DNA from: Kurthia sibirica
GTDB lineage: Bacteria; Bacillota; Bacilli; Bacillales_A; Planococcaceae
Direction of reading: 5' to 3'
Assembly: GCF_003143975.1 (NCBI RefSeq)
Contig: NZ_QFVR01000013.1
Span: forward strand, 1 to 64,000
Length of the DNA stretch: 64,000 nucleotides
Under the pieces are notes generated by a model. That model saw nothing but the letters and a program-made list of their open reading frames with translations, was not told the DNA's origin and did no database searches. Shown piece after piece: positions 1 to 8,411 of this stretch. Position numbers and translations under genes: made by a program. The stretch's first letter is position 1; each line of letters starts with the position of its first letter.

Positions 1-29
1 TTTATGGTAAGATGTGTATAGAGATTCAT
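1..29 (-). CDS. possible 5' end of a gene leaving the window
   Basis: On the minus strand an ATG at 29-27 is preceded at good spacing by an AAAGGAATGAGG ribosome-binding sequence, and the frame stays open to the window edge. Only nine codons are visible, so nothing can be said about function. It would be divergent from the small gene at 189, with about 160 bp of promoter space between them. Weakly supported. Confidence 0.25.
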
Positions 30-188
30 TGCCTCATTCCTTTCAATAGTTGTCTTCGTAAACACTATTTTACAAGGTTTGAAGTGATGAGTCTCTTTTT
101 GTGTTGCACTTAAAGTGTAAATCTAAGATATATAAAAACCATTCGTTGCTAAAGTTACAGTAGAGAGAGAATAATGGGGGTAGATGAA

Positions 189-461
189 ATGACAACTGAA
201 AACAAGCGTTCAACGTTAAGTGGAAAAGGTGTAGAGGTGTATTTAGAAGGAGCTTATACAAGGGTAAAAGCGAATGGTACGTTAGGTGTGAATGTGATTC
301 CACGTAAGCGTAGAGATATTAACCCAGACGCTCCATATGCGGGTTCTTACATTCGGACAGTCGCATTTGAACTTCTCCTGACTAAAGTTAGGAGATTCTT
401 AGGAACAGAGCATACTTATGAGCGTATGTCTTTACTCACAGCGGTTTCTCTTATTAACTAA
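189..461 (+). CDS. small hypothetical protein, 3' end displaced by IS insertion
   Basis: A GGGGG sequence eight bases before the ATG at 189 makes this a better start than the upstream in-frame ATG at 174. About 59 residues (basic, Tyr/Arg-rich, no recognised domain) are encoded before the inferred end of a TnpB element at 367. The frame then runs into element sequence and stops at 459-461, giving about 90 aa. Joining base 366 to 1764 restores TAT AAA TAA, so the ancestral product probably ended Val-Ala-Tyr-Lys after about 61 residues. The insertion therefore changes only the last codons and adds a tail; the N-terminal body is intact. Function unknown. Confidence 0.5.
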   Translation: MTTENKRSTLSGKGVEVYLEGAYTRVKANGTLGVNVIPRKRRDINPDAPYAGSYIRTVAFELLLTKVRRFLGTEHTYERMSLLTAVSLIN

Positions 462-570
462 GCTAACTCCGTAGTCCCTACGGTTAAAAGTCGTAAACCT
501 TCGGTTAAAATGTTTCTGCTTGCATTTATATCTCTATCGAGATTTGCATGGCAATGAGGGCATGTCCACG
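367..570 (-). ncRNA. candidate omega RNA (reRNA) of TnpB
   Basis: In TnpB elements the guide scaffold overlaps the 3' part of tnpB and runs to the right end. Here the segment from inside the tnpB 3' end to 367 has a stable hairpin (374-395) just before a terminal TTCAA. The guide would be the minus-strand copy of the flank at 366-347. The 5' limit is arbitrary. Location is by family knowledge, not by a covariance search. Confidence 0.5.
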
Positions 571-1612
571 TCCGAATATGCAGTCCTTTTTTACCGTCAC
601 GCTTGCCACATTCAGAACAGATTTGACTAGATGGAAACCATCTATCGACTTTGACGATTTCTTTGCCATACCAATTCGCTTTATATGTTAATTTAGCGAC
701 AAATTCAGACCAAGAAACATCGGAAATGTTTTTCGCTAATGTATGATTTTTCAACAGACCTTTTACGTTCAAGTTTTCAATACAGATCACATCGTGGTTT
801 TTGATGATTTCTGTACTTAGTTTATTTAAGAAATCAGTCCGTTGGTTCATTACTTTTTCGTGAAGTCTTGTGACTTTACGCTTTTGTTTTTGGTAGTTGT
901 TCGCCTCAAACAGACGTACATTATTCTTTTTAGCGTTTAATGCACGTTTGGATAACTTACGCTGTTCACGTTTCAACTTCTTCTCCATTTTAGAGGTAAA
1001 GCGGTTATTACTTATTTTCTGTCCATTAGAAAGAATCGCAAAATCAGTAATACCTAAGTCAATACCGATGGAAACATTCGTTTTAGCGTGTTCATAGATT
1101 TCTTCTTCACACAATAATGAAACAAAGTATTTGCCACTTGGTCTAAATAAAATCGTTGCATTGATAATGCGTCCTTTCAACACTCTACTTTGTGCGAACG
1201 AAACAAGTCCCAATTTAGGTAACTTTAATTTTTTATCAACAATCGCAATATTATTGTTTGTGAATTGTGTTGTATAACTTTGAACAGGACTCTTTTTACT
1301 TTTGAATGTTGGTTTCGCATTTTGTTTCTTAAAGAAACGAGTATAAGCATCAGCTAAATGTTTTAAAGAAGATTGAATCGCAATGCTATCCACTTCTTTT
1401 AGCCATATTGTCGATTCTTCTTTTTTCATTTTCGGTAGCATAGCAGAGCAACTGTTATAGGATAATCCTTTACCTGTTTGAGCGTAGGTTTCGTTCCATA
1501 ACCCTAGAAAATGATTATAGATGAAACGAGAACAACCAATGGTTTTCGCAATTAATACCTGTTGTTCTTTATTTGGGTAAATTCTAAATTTATAGGCTTT
1601 GTGGCGTAGCAT
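458..1612 (-). CDS. tnpB: TnpB RNA-guided nuclease of an IS605-type element
   Basis: This 384-aa protein is full length for TnpB. It has the N-terminal helix-turn-helix-type region, a split RuvC nuclease with D185 (in GIDLG), E279 (in CIENL) and D361 (in DRDINA), and a zinc finger with C332, C335, C351 and C354 between the last two catalytic residues. All catalytic residues are present, so the nuclease should be active. In known systems TnpB is guided by an RNA from the element's right end to cut DNA beside a short adjacent motif. The ATG at 1612 follows GAGGTG; an earlier in-frame start at 1633 lacks a good ribosome-binding site. No tnpA partner is present, so mobility would need a transposase in trans. 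Confidence 0.95.
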   Translation of the reverse strand: MLRHKAYKFRIYPNKEQQVLIAKTIGCSRFIYNHFLGLWNETYAQTGKGLSYNSCSAMLPKMKKEESTIWLKEVDSIAIQSSLKHLADAYTRFFKKQNAKPTFKSKKSPVQSYTTQFTNNNIAIVDKKLKLPKLGLVSFAQSRVLKGRIINATILFRPSGKYFVSLLCEEEIYEHAKTNVSIGIDLGITDFAILSNGQKISNNRFTSKMEKKLKREQRKLSKRALNAKKNNVRLFEANNYQKQKRKVTRLHEKVMNQRTDFLNKLSTEIIKNHDVICIENLNVKGLLKNHTLAKNISDVSWSEFVAKLTYKANWYGKEIVKVDRWFPSSQICSECGKRDGKKGLHIRTWTCPHCHANLDRDINASRNILTEGLRLLTVGTTELA

Positions 1613-1781
1613 TGTATTCACCTCACTTTTCAATTAATTATTTTAATATAATTATATCATATTTTCTTACAAAATATCAATTATTTGTTATTAAAACAGC
1701 AAAACAAAAGAAAATGCCGATTCATCTACACGACTAAAGTCGCGAGTGTTCTCGGTACAAAGAATAAATAAGGTTTATTTT

Positions 1782-1810
1782 AAAAAACATAGAATTATTC
1801 TATGTTTTTT
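1782..1810. repeat. palindromic hairpin family, copy A
   Basis: Core TAGAATTATTCTA at 1790-1802 with complementary flanks and a following T-run. It lies 42 bp before the GTG of the first transfer-block gene. The same core recurs at 5485, 15545, 33705, 45990 and 48229, with a weaker copy at 11324. It may be a weak terminator, an operator or part of a plasmid-specific promoter. Confidence 0.7.
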
Positions 1811-1851
1811 ATTTTTTATGTTAAAATATCTAGTGTTGGGGAATAGATAGT

Positions 1852-2937
1852 GTGACTAATAATATAAAAGGAAGTGTTTTCGTGATAGGAAGTCGTTTAT
1901 ATGCAGGGCATAGTTCAAATAAAGTATTTGCGAATCAAATTGAATCAATTCATGTGAAAGATGAACCGATTGAAGAATACCTAAATGTAAGTGAAGGAAT
2001 TTATAGTGTGCGTGATGTGAAGTTCGCAACAATGAATAATACGAATTTTTTAAGAGGGCTACCAAAGGTTTATATGACCGTAGACGTATCTTTATTAGCA
2101 TACAACGACAATCGAACTGATTCGGAATTTAAAATCGTCACAATGGATTCAGCTGGCGAAATAGTCGTAGACGTAAATCGAGAAACAACAAGCCAATTTC
2201 GATACGAATTAAATGATAATGATTTAAAGGAAGTCATAAGTGGTGGCTTTTATCGTGATGGTGCGAACTATGAGCGCAAGTTAAACGAAGAATTACGTTC
2301 AAGTGTATTTTCGGATGAAACCAGTCCAATCAATGTATCTGTTTATAAGTTAGATGATGTAAATTCGATTCGTGTTGTAAATGAACAATCTTTTTCAACG
2401 CCAATAAGTAATGTTCGAGAAAGTGAATTGAAAAACTTACTTCAAAATGGGTTCCTGTCGGTAAAAGATAAATCATTAGATGAAACACACATGAAAGCTC
2501 CAGAGCCGATAGTTGCAACGAACCCTATCGAACGTGAAGCAAATCAAGAAATTGAAATCAACGAACATGATTTATTACAAACAGATAAATCGCAACAAAT
2601 AGAAACAGTTGAATTGGAACCGATTAGTGAATTAGCTGTTTTTGAAATTGAAGCAGATGAACAGTTGGAACTTGCTAATCAATCAGCTGAAGAAGAAATG
2701 ATGGCGATTGAGCGTGAACGAGCACGATTAGAAAGAGAAGCCGAGCAAGAGTTGGAACGAGAAAGTAAATTAGCTGCTGAACGTAAGCAAGCGTATCGAG
2801 AAGAACGTGAGCGTGAACGTAGAAGGAAAGAAACGTTCCAGTCGATTGAACAAGCCGTTAATCCAGTCCAATTCGTGCCACCTAACGAGATGAATACGGT
2901 ACATGAACAAGTGGATGATGGTGGATTAGATAGATAA
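1852..2937 (+). CDS. coiled-coil protein, first gene of the transfer block
   Basis: I do not recognise a family for this 361-aa soluble protein. The GTG start at 1852 follows GGGGA at about nine bases. Residues 1-190 look globular with mixed alpha/beta character. From about residue 225 it becomes acidic, and residues about 282-330 form a dense Glu/Arg/Lys heptad-type coiled coil. It has no signal peptide or membrane segment. It is followed by a terminator and then by the relaxase gene, and it lies behind hairpin copy A like other transfer genes. A relaxosome accessory or regulatory role is plausible from position only. The start of the transcript has been disturbed by the nearby IS, which lies upstream of the hairpin. 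Confidence 0.8.
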   Translation: MTNNIKGSVFVIGSRLYAGHSSNKVFANQIESIHVKDEPIEEYLNVSEGIYSVRDVKFATMNNTNFLRGLPKVYMTVDVSLLAYNDNRTDSEFKIVTMDSAGEIVVDVNRETTSQFRYELNDNDLKEVISGGFYRDGANYERKLNEELRSSVFSDETSPINVSVYKLDDVNSIRVVNEQSFSTPISNVRESELKNLLQNGFLSVKDKSLDETHMKAPEPIVATNPIEREANQEIEINEHDLLQTDKSQQIETVELEPISELAVFEIEADEQLELANQSAEEEMMAIERERARLEREAEQELERESKLAAERKQAYREERERERRRKETFQSIEQAVNPVQFVPPNEMNTVHEQVDDGGLDR

Positions 2938-2943
2938 TATGCG

Positions 2944-2976
2944 AGCTACTGTTGAATCTCAACTGTAGCTTTTTTT
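2944..2976 (+). terminator. intrinsic terminator after the coiled-coil gene
   Basis: A 12-bp stem with one mismatch (AGCTACTGTTGA pairing with TCAACTGTAGCT), a three-base loop, then seven T residues. It ends 15 bp before the relaxase start. Confidence 0.8.
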
Positions 2977-2991
2977 ATAGGAGTGATATAG

Positions 2992-5478
2992 ATGGGGTTA
3001 TCGAGTCAAATCGTGATAAGAAATGAATTTACAAATACACAAAATGCGAGTCGCGGTGCTTCACCAGGTAATTACATCGTGAATTATACGGCTCGTGATG
3101 ACGCTGCTGAAAAATTAGCTCCTGTTGGAGTAAATAATGCGTCACTTGATCAATATATAGCGTTCTATTCAACACGCCACAAATTAACGAATCAAGCAAA
3201 GTCTGAATTTACTGGTAAAAATGAATTGAAAAAGGCACTGTTTTTGCTAGACGGTCGTGATGGTCGAGGGTTCGGTTCACTGGGTTTATCGTACCGATAT
3301 GAAGAATTAGAAGAAGAAGCCGAGCAAATTCAAGATTGTTTCGATAAGGGGCATACGATTCAAAAAACGATAATTTCGTTTACTACCGATTATTTAATCA
3401 AGCTGAAAGTATTACCAGCTGATTTTAAGCATAAAGAAAAAGGTGATTTTGCAGGAAAGTTAGATCAATTGAAACTAAGACGAGCCATTATAAAGGGTGT
3501 AAACAAATTTACCGAGCTTGCGAAGTTCGCAAAGCCAATATGGGTAGGTACGATTCAAACAGACACACATCATGTTCATGCACATTTAACGATAGCTGAC
3601 AAAGTGTTTAGTAAGGCGAGAAAGTTCATAGATGGTACAGAAAAAGGGAAAATCACAAAACATGAGCGTGAAGGGATGCGGAGAGGAATTCATCGAAGTT
3701 TACAAAGTGATAAAGGGTTCGCACATTACCATTCAGGTATAGAAAATGCGAAACAAGAATCGGTAGCGAATGTACGAAGTTTAACGGTTCAGCAGATGAA
3801 TACGAGTGTACAGTTACAACAATTAATCGCTGCTTTACCTGTCGATGAAGAAGAATGGGTATATAATTCCGACTCAAAATCTATGACAAGGGCAAATCAT
3901 TTAATGAACACGTACTTAACATCATTAGATACCGAGCATGGGGATATTACAGGGGTGAAGAAATTAGAAGCAGAACTTGAAAAGTTTGCAGAAGATTCAC
4001 TTGGAGCAGAAGAAGGAACGGAAACCACCAAAGTACAATTCGTTGAATTTGGACGACAAATAGCGATGGAGCGAATGGGGAACGGTGTATATACAGAGAT
4101 TAAAGAGCATTTTATGAAAGAAAGGCGAAAAAAACGCAATCCAACACCAGTTAAAACACCGTTACTTGAAATCGGAGCAAAAGATACCAGCGAGTTAATC
4201 GGATTGGCTAAAAAGAATCCAGACGATCTAACGTTGGTGCAATTGCGATTTCAAATGTTTTCGGAGCGAAAGATGAAGCATTTAAGTGAAGGATTAAAGT
4301 TTCATGGAGCTTATCGAGAGTTCGGTGAAGCCTTGTTAAATAAGCAAGTAGCAGAAGAATCGTTACCAATCGGGCGATTTTACAAGAATGAAATGGTGAC
4401 GCATTTTGAATTAGTTGATAAATATAGAGCCTATTTACCCGTAAGAACGGAATCGAGTGGAGAAGAAACACATGAATTAAGTGGATTACGCGAGCATTTG
4501 GAGATTCAACAAAAGAATCTAAATGAAATCTTAATGAAAAAGTCGGAAACGCCTCAATTATCGTTAAATAAAGCAATTGAAGAATTCCAAAACGATGCAA
4601 ACGTTCAGACCTTATTGATGGCTGCTGGAGAAACGAAAGATAGTGAAGGGCATTGCCGAACAGTGAGCGAAGTTTTAGATGATTTGAAGAAAGATGGGAC
4701 AATGCCGATACCACTTAACACGCAACTGGTTCTAAATAAACTGAAGCAGACAAAATATGCTGATTTGGGGGCGAATATAGAGATTTGGCAAAACAATCTG
4801 AATGGCGATAAAGAGCTACCTCCAAAATTTCAAAAAGATTTGAATTCGCACATGAAAGAAGTCGATACCTATACGTTGAAAGGCTTTTTATTGGGTAAAT
4901 TTCATGCTACGGATATACAACCGATTCAAAAGCAGTTCGTACATCAGCAAAATACTGGTGAACTGCTTCCGTTACCAGAAGAAAAACCGGTCGATAATTT
5001 AATGAAAAGTAATACGGCATATCAAAAACGGATTAACGCATTGGATATAGATGAAGTTGTAAATGATTTTAACCCACTAACGGTTCGTTCAGTAGGTTCA
5101 AAAGCGAGAGGTGTGTACAAGGAACGGTTGAATGAGCGTGAAGAATCATTAATAGACGCATTGGAATATATCCAAAAAACGAATCAACCAGTAGCCCCTT
5201 TGTTACAAATTCAACAACAAATTCAGCAAAAGCAACGGTTCGCAAGGAAGTTGGAAGAAGATAAAAAATTACCTATATCTATAGATGAAGCAGTAATTGA
5301 AGATAAATTGAACGCTTCAATTCATTTGGATTATAGTCGTGAACTGACTGAAAAGAATTTGATGGATATTCGCAAAATTCGTGAAGAAACGCTAATTGAA
5401 ATTAAGACGAATATAGCCCCTGTTACTGTTGAAAATGAAGTAGAAAAAGATGAATCAAATTCACAATTATATAGATGA
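2992..5478 (+). CDS. conjugative relaxase, large MobL/MOBP-like protein
   Basis: This 828-aa protein carries the histidine triad of HUH relaxases at H193-H198 (HHVHAH in the context THHVHAHLTIAD), which binds the metal needed to nick the transfer origin. A conserved N-terminal part contains a Tyr-rich NYIVNYTARDD segment that could supply the catalytic tyrosine. The relaxase domain covers about residues 1-270. The remaining 550 residues are helical, charged and of no known family, so the protein is about twice the size of minimal MobL relaxases such as that of pLS20. It has an ATG start with GGAGTGATATAG upstream. It lies between the coiled-coil protein and an acidic protein, all before the channel genes. 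The exact MOB class is inferred from motif style and is not certain. Confidence 0.8.
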   Translation: MGLSSQIVIRNEFTNTQNASRGASPGNYIVNYTARDDAAEKLAPVGVNNASLDQYIAFYSTRHKLTNQAKSEFTGKNELKKALFLLDGRDGRGFGSLGLSYRYEELEEEAEQIQDCFDKGHTIQKTIISFTTDYLIKLKVLPADFKHKEKGDFAGKLDQLKLRRAIIKGVNKFTELAKFAKPIWVGTIQTDTHHVHAHLTIADKVFSKARKFIDGTEKGKITKHEREGMRRGIHRSLQSDKGFAHYHSGIENAKQESVANVRSLTVQQMNTSVQLQQLIAALPVDEEEWVYNSDSKSMTRANHLMNTYLTSLDTEHGDITGVKKLEAELEKFAEDSLGAEEGTETTKVQFVEFGRQIAMERMGNGVYTEIKEHFMKERRKKRNPTPVKTPLLEIGAKDTSELIGLAKKNPDDLTLVQLRFQMFSERKMKHLSEGLKFHGAYREFGEALLNKQVAEESLPIGRFYKNEMVTHFELVDKYRAYLPVRTESSGEETHELSGLREHLEIQQKNLNEILMKKSETPQLSLNKAIEEFQNDANVQTLLMAAGETKDSEGHCRTVSEVLDDLKKDGTMPIPLNTQLVLNKLKQTKYADLGANIEIWQNNLNGDKELPPKFQKDLNSHMKEVDTYTLKGFLLGKFHATDIQPIQKQFVHQQNTGELLPLPEEKPVDNLMKSNTAYQKRINALDIDEVVNDFNPLTVRSVGSKARGVYKERLNEREESLIDALEYIQKTNQPVAPLLQIQQQIQQKQRFARKLEEDKKLPISIDEAVIEDKLNASIHLDYSRELTEKNLMDIRKIREETLIEIKTNIAPVTVENEVEKDESNSQLYR

Positions 5479-5484
5479 TTAAAT

Positions 5485-5512
5485 AAAAACATAGAATTAT
5501 TCTATGTTTTTT
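5485..5512. repeat. palindromic hairpin family, copy B
   Basis: Perfect palindrome AACATAGAATTATTCTATGTT with A and T tracts on either side, beginning six bases after the relaxase stop and 105 bp before the next start codon. A TTGATA/CATACT promoter-like pair with 17-bp spacing follows at about 5529. Confidence 0.7.
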
Positions 5513-5616
5513 CTTTTTAATTTCATTGATATAAGGGTTTAAATGGTGCATACTGTTATTATTAAAACAGAAATCAGTAATTGGGTGAAAAGCTGTTTAA
5601 AAAAGGAGATAAAACA

Positions 5617-6474
5617 ATGACATTAATAAATTCGCGTGATTTATTTGAAAACATGAATAAGGTTATTGCACAAATCGAGATTTTAACGGAAGTACAACGT
5701 TACGGAGGTCATTCAGAAAGCCAAACAAAAGGCTTGGAAATCTGTATCGCAAACTTAAAAAAAGAAGTAAGTACAATCACTGAAAAACTTGACTTGGTGA
5801 ATGGTTTCTCGAAACCAGAGGAAAAAATCGTGGGTTACTTAGCACCGAAAAAATCACCATTTCCAATGAGTCCAGCACGACAAATGCTTGAAACAACAAA
5901 AGAAATAAAAACTTCAGCGAATGAGGAATTAAAAGTTAATTTTTTAAAGGAATTCGATCCATCTAAGATTAACGTGGAAACACTAACGACTGAAGAAGTG
6001 ATAAAAGCTGAACAAATTGAAGCTGAACATCGTGAGCCTAATTTAGAGGAAGCAGCTGAAGTAATCGTTGAAAACCATGAAGATACATTTGAAACGGGTG
6101 AATTTGAAGGTACAGAAGAATTTATTAATGTTGTCACAGATGAAGAAGTAGCAGACGAACCATTAGAAGAAGTAGAAAATGAGCTAGAAGAATTTGAAGA
6201 TGAAAAAGAATTTGAAACAGAAGAATTTACAGATGATGTGAATGATATGGCGAATAAGAAAATTGACTTTTCAAGTAATTCACTTGCGATGAACCCATTT
6301 ACAACAGAGGTAATGGAAGGAATACAAGAAAACGAAGAAGTAGCAGACGAAACAGAAAGAGAATCGCACGAAACTTTTGATGAAAATTCGGTTGATGCAG
6401 ATAACGATGACGAATATGTGCATCCAGATACAGAAGGTATGGTCGGCGCACCAGAGCCGAAAATTCAATTTTAA
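5617..6474 (+). CDS. highly acidic hypothetical protein
   Basis: The ATG at 5617 has an AAAGGAGAT ribosome-binding site seven bases upstream. An in-frame TTG at 5581 lacks one and is not used here. The product is 285 aa. Residues 1-95 are helical with normal composition; from about residue 130 the chain is dominated by Glu and Asp with EEFE/EEVE-type runs and is probably disordered. It has no membrane segment and no known domain. It sits between the relaxase and the AAA+ ATPase, so a role as a scaffold or DNA-mimicking partner in relaxosome assembly is possible, but this is speculation from charge and position. Confidence 0.8.
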   Translation: MTLINSRDLFENMNKVIAQIEILTEVQRYGGHSESQTKGLEICIANLKKEVSTITEKLDLVNGFSKPEEKIVGYLAPKKSPFPMSPARQMLETTKEIKTSANEELKVNFLKEFDPSKINVETLTTEEVIKAEQIEAEHREPNLEEAAEVIVENHEDTFETGEFEGTEEFINVVTDEEVADEPLEEVENELEEFEDEKEFETEEFTDDVNDMANKKIDFSSNSLAMNPFTTEVMEGIQENEEVADETERESHETFDENSVDADNDDEYVHPDTEGMVGAPEPKIQF

Positions 6475-6492
6475 ATCGTATGATAAATACGT

Positions 6493-6513
6493 GGCGACGT
6501 TTGTCGCCTTTTC
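6493..6513 (+). terminator. intrinsic terminator
   Basis: GGCGAC-GTTT-GTCGCC followed by TTTTCTG. It lies inside what would be an N-terminal extension of the next reading frame, which supports the internal start at 6615. Confidence 0.75.
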
Positions 6514-6548
6514 TGTTCCGAAAAGGAGCACCAACAATAATAACGATT

Positions 6549-6584
6549 CGCATATATGCGTATATACATATATGCGTATATGCG
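6549..6584. repeat. nested palindromic repeat of CGCATATA units
   Basis: The segment contains CGCATATATGCG, an ATATAC spacer and ATATGCGTATATGCG, so several overlapping palindromes occur in 36 bp. It shares the exact 16-mer GCATATATGCGTATAT with the reverse complement of the region just downstream of the tyrosine recombinase gene at 24605-24620. It lies just upstream of the AAA+ gene. It may be a recombinase or regulator binding site. Confidence 0.6.
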
Positions 6585-6614
6585 AAAAGACCAGTAACGA
6601 AAGGGCGATTAGAG

Positions 6615-8411
6615 ATGGATAAAATAGTTTTTGATGAAAGTGAATATCCGAATTTAGCGAATTATGCGGTTCAAATGTTCCCTTCAAAACGTCCGATTTT
6701 AAATAGAGAACGAGAGATACGTTCAATAAAAGCAAATTTAATGCGACCAGAAATATCTAATGTCATTTTATTAGGTCCAGCAGGGATTGGTAAAACGTCA
6801 ATCGTAGCTGAAATGTCACGAGATGATAATAAAAATATTTATTTAGAAATCGACTTAGCACGAATGGGGTCTGATGGAGCTAATAAAATGGCTGCAAGAT
6901 TAAAAGGATTAGCCGATGAAGTCGCAACGTATCAAATGATTGCAAGTGAAAGTTCGGATCAATCGAAAGGACTCGTATTATTTATGGACGAGTTTCACCA
7001 GTTGATTCAACTATCGGCTCCAGCAGTCGAATCCATTAAGCCATTACTAGCTATGTCGGGTGCGAGAAATATTCGAATCATAACAGCAACTACGTTTGAA
7101 GAATATCAACAGTTTGTACAGTCGAATGAAGCGTTGAATCAACGTCTGCAACGAATTAATATCGCTCCACCCAACCGAGATACGATTCTAAGTATATTAA
7201 ATTCACTATTGGAACGGTCTATACCGAATAGCTTTATGTTCGATAAAACGATTTTTGAACACATTATCGACTATTCAGAGCGTTATATCCCCTCACAAAG
7301 TCAACCACGAAAATCTATTTTTATGTTGGACGCAATGATTGGGTGGCACTTAGCGTTTGGTGACACAATAGACCGTAAATTGCTAAATAAAGTCGTGTAC
7401 GAAAGTACGGGGATTAACGCCAATTTTGAAGCGAATGTGCATCAAATTACAACCAATTTAAACAAGCGTGTCATTAATCAAAAACTTGCCGTAGATAGCG
7501 TTGTGAATCGTTTAAATATCTCTTTAGCAGATATGACAGATGATTCAAAACCACAAGGTTCATTCTTATTTATGGGGCCTACTGGGGTAGGTAAAACGGA
7601 ACTAGCAAAGGCGATGGCAATGAATTTGTTTGGTTCGGAACGTTCATTAATCCGTTTTGATATGTCTGAATATGCTTTAGAGGAAAGTTTGGACTTATTT
7701 AGAAATCAATTAACTGACAGAGTGTGGGAAAACCCGTATTCGATTATTTTACTAGATGAAATCGAGAAAGCCGACAGAACGATTACAAGACTACTCTTAC
7801 AAGTCTTAGATGACGCTCGCTTATCAAGTCGTCATGGGCGAGAAGTCGTCTTTAATAACGCTTATATAATCGCTACAACGAATGTCGGTGAAGCTGCTTA
7901 TGCAAATGCGGCTAACTACAATGAAAAAGAAGATTTAAGTGACTACATGGATTTGCTATTAAACGCATTAATCGCTTCGGATAATTTTCCATCGGAGCTG
8001 GTGAACCGTTTTGACGCTCTTGTACCGTTCAACTCGTTAAAAGAGGATGCAATTCGTGAAATCGCCAAAATTCAGTTGCAACGGGTAGTGAAGATGGCGA
8101 AAAAGAAACATAACGTTGATTTGTTTTATCACAAAAACGTCATTCAGCATTTGGTCGATGAGAAATACGATGAAAATACGCGTGGCGGTGGTGGTCGTGG
8201 AATGAAACGTAATGTGGAAAATGACATCATCACAAAAGTGGCACGATTCATCAATGAATATCCTGAAATTAAAAAAATCGCGATTAAATCAGAGGGCGAA
8301 AAACGTTCTGAAGATAAATTCCGACTAGAAAGTAAATCGGTGATTGTGGTCGGTGCGTATGAAACGAAGAAAACAATCGGTTCAGAAAAGGGTGGTGGCA
8401 CATATGCGTAG
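6615..8411 (+). CDS. ClpB-like double AAA+ ATPase in the transfer operon
   Basis: The start at 6615 is chosen because a terminator and palindromes occupy the upstream in-frame stretch. The 598-aa product has two complete AAA+ modules. Module 1 has Walker A GPAGIGKT at 54-61 and Walker B with D125-E126; module 2 has Walker A GPTGVGKT at 321-328 and Walker B LLDEIE with D381-E382, plus a ClpB-type C-terminal small domain with a Gly-rich segment. It lacks the Clp N-domain and the long middle coiled coil, so it is much shorter than ClpB (about 860 aa) and is unlikely to be a housekeeping disaggregase. It overlaps the next gene by eight bases and precedes the VirB4-like gene. I infer that it powers assembly or operation of the transfer channel. 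Confidence 0.9.
   Translation: MDKIVFDESEYPNLANYAVQMFPSKRPILNREREIRSIKANLMRPEISNVILLGPAGIGKTSIVAEMSRDDNKNIYLEIDLARMGSDGANKMAARLKGLADEVATYQMIASESSDQSKGLVLFMDEFHQLIQLSAPAVESIKPLLAMSGARNIRIITATTFEEYQQFVQSNEALNQRLQRINIAPPNRDTILSILNSLLERSIPNSFMFDKTIFEHIIDYSERYIPSQSQPRKSIFMLDAMIGWHLAFGDTIDRKLLNKVVYESTGINANFEANVHQITTNLNKRVINQKLAVDSVVNRLNISLADMTDDSKPQGSFLFMGPTGVGKTELAKAMAMNLFGSERSLIRFDMSEYALEESLDLFRNQLTDRVWENPYSIILLDEIEKADRTITRLLLQVLDDARLSSRHGREVVFNNAYIIATTNVGEAAYANAANYNEKEDLSDYMDLLLNALIASDNFPSELVNRFDALVPFNSLKEDAIREIAKIQLQRVVKMAKKKHNVDLFYHKNVIQHLVDEKYDENTRGGGGRGMKRNVENDIITKVARFINEYPEIKKIAIKSEGEKRSEDKFRLESKSVIVVGAYETKKTIGSEKGGGTYA

Larger units (their letters stand above)
367..1763 (-). mobile_element. 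IS200/IS605-family element encoding only TnpB (IS1341-like)
   Basis: The element contains a complete tnpB and no Y1 transposase tnpA. Its right end (low coordinates) carries a hairpin at 374-395 with loop AA, and on the minus strand ends in TTCAA, the kind of end seen in TnpB elements. Its left end has the palindrome CGACTAAAGTCG at 1731-1742. I placed the left boundary after a TTTAT motif (minus strand, 1768-1764), because removing 367-1763 restores a stop codon for the interrupted gene. There is no target duplication, as expected for the family. The boundaries are inferred, the tnpB is certain. Confidence 0.7.

Noticed and set aside
70-303. Minus-strand 77-codon frame over the first small gene
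   Set aside because: Lies antisense to the small gene with a good ribosome-binding site at 189, has a composition typical of a shadow frame (Leu/His/Ser-rich) and no ribosome-binding site.
6480-6614. N-terminal extension of the AAA+ protein by 45 residues
   Set aside because: The stretch contains an intrinsic terminator and a palindromic repeat, and there is no ribosome-binding site at 6480. The start at 6615 fits the family.
6615-8411. Housekeeping ClpB/ClpC chaperone
   Set aside because: It lacks the N and middle domains, overlaps a transfer gene and is encoded within the conjugation block.
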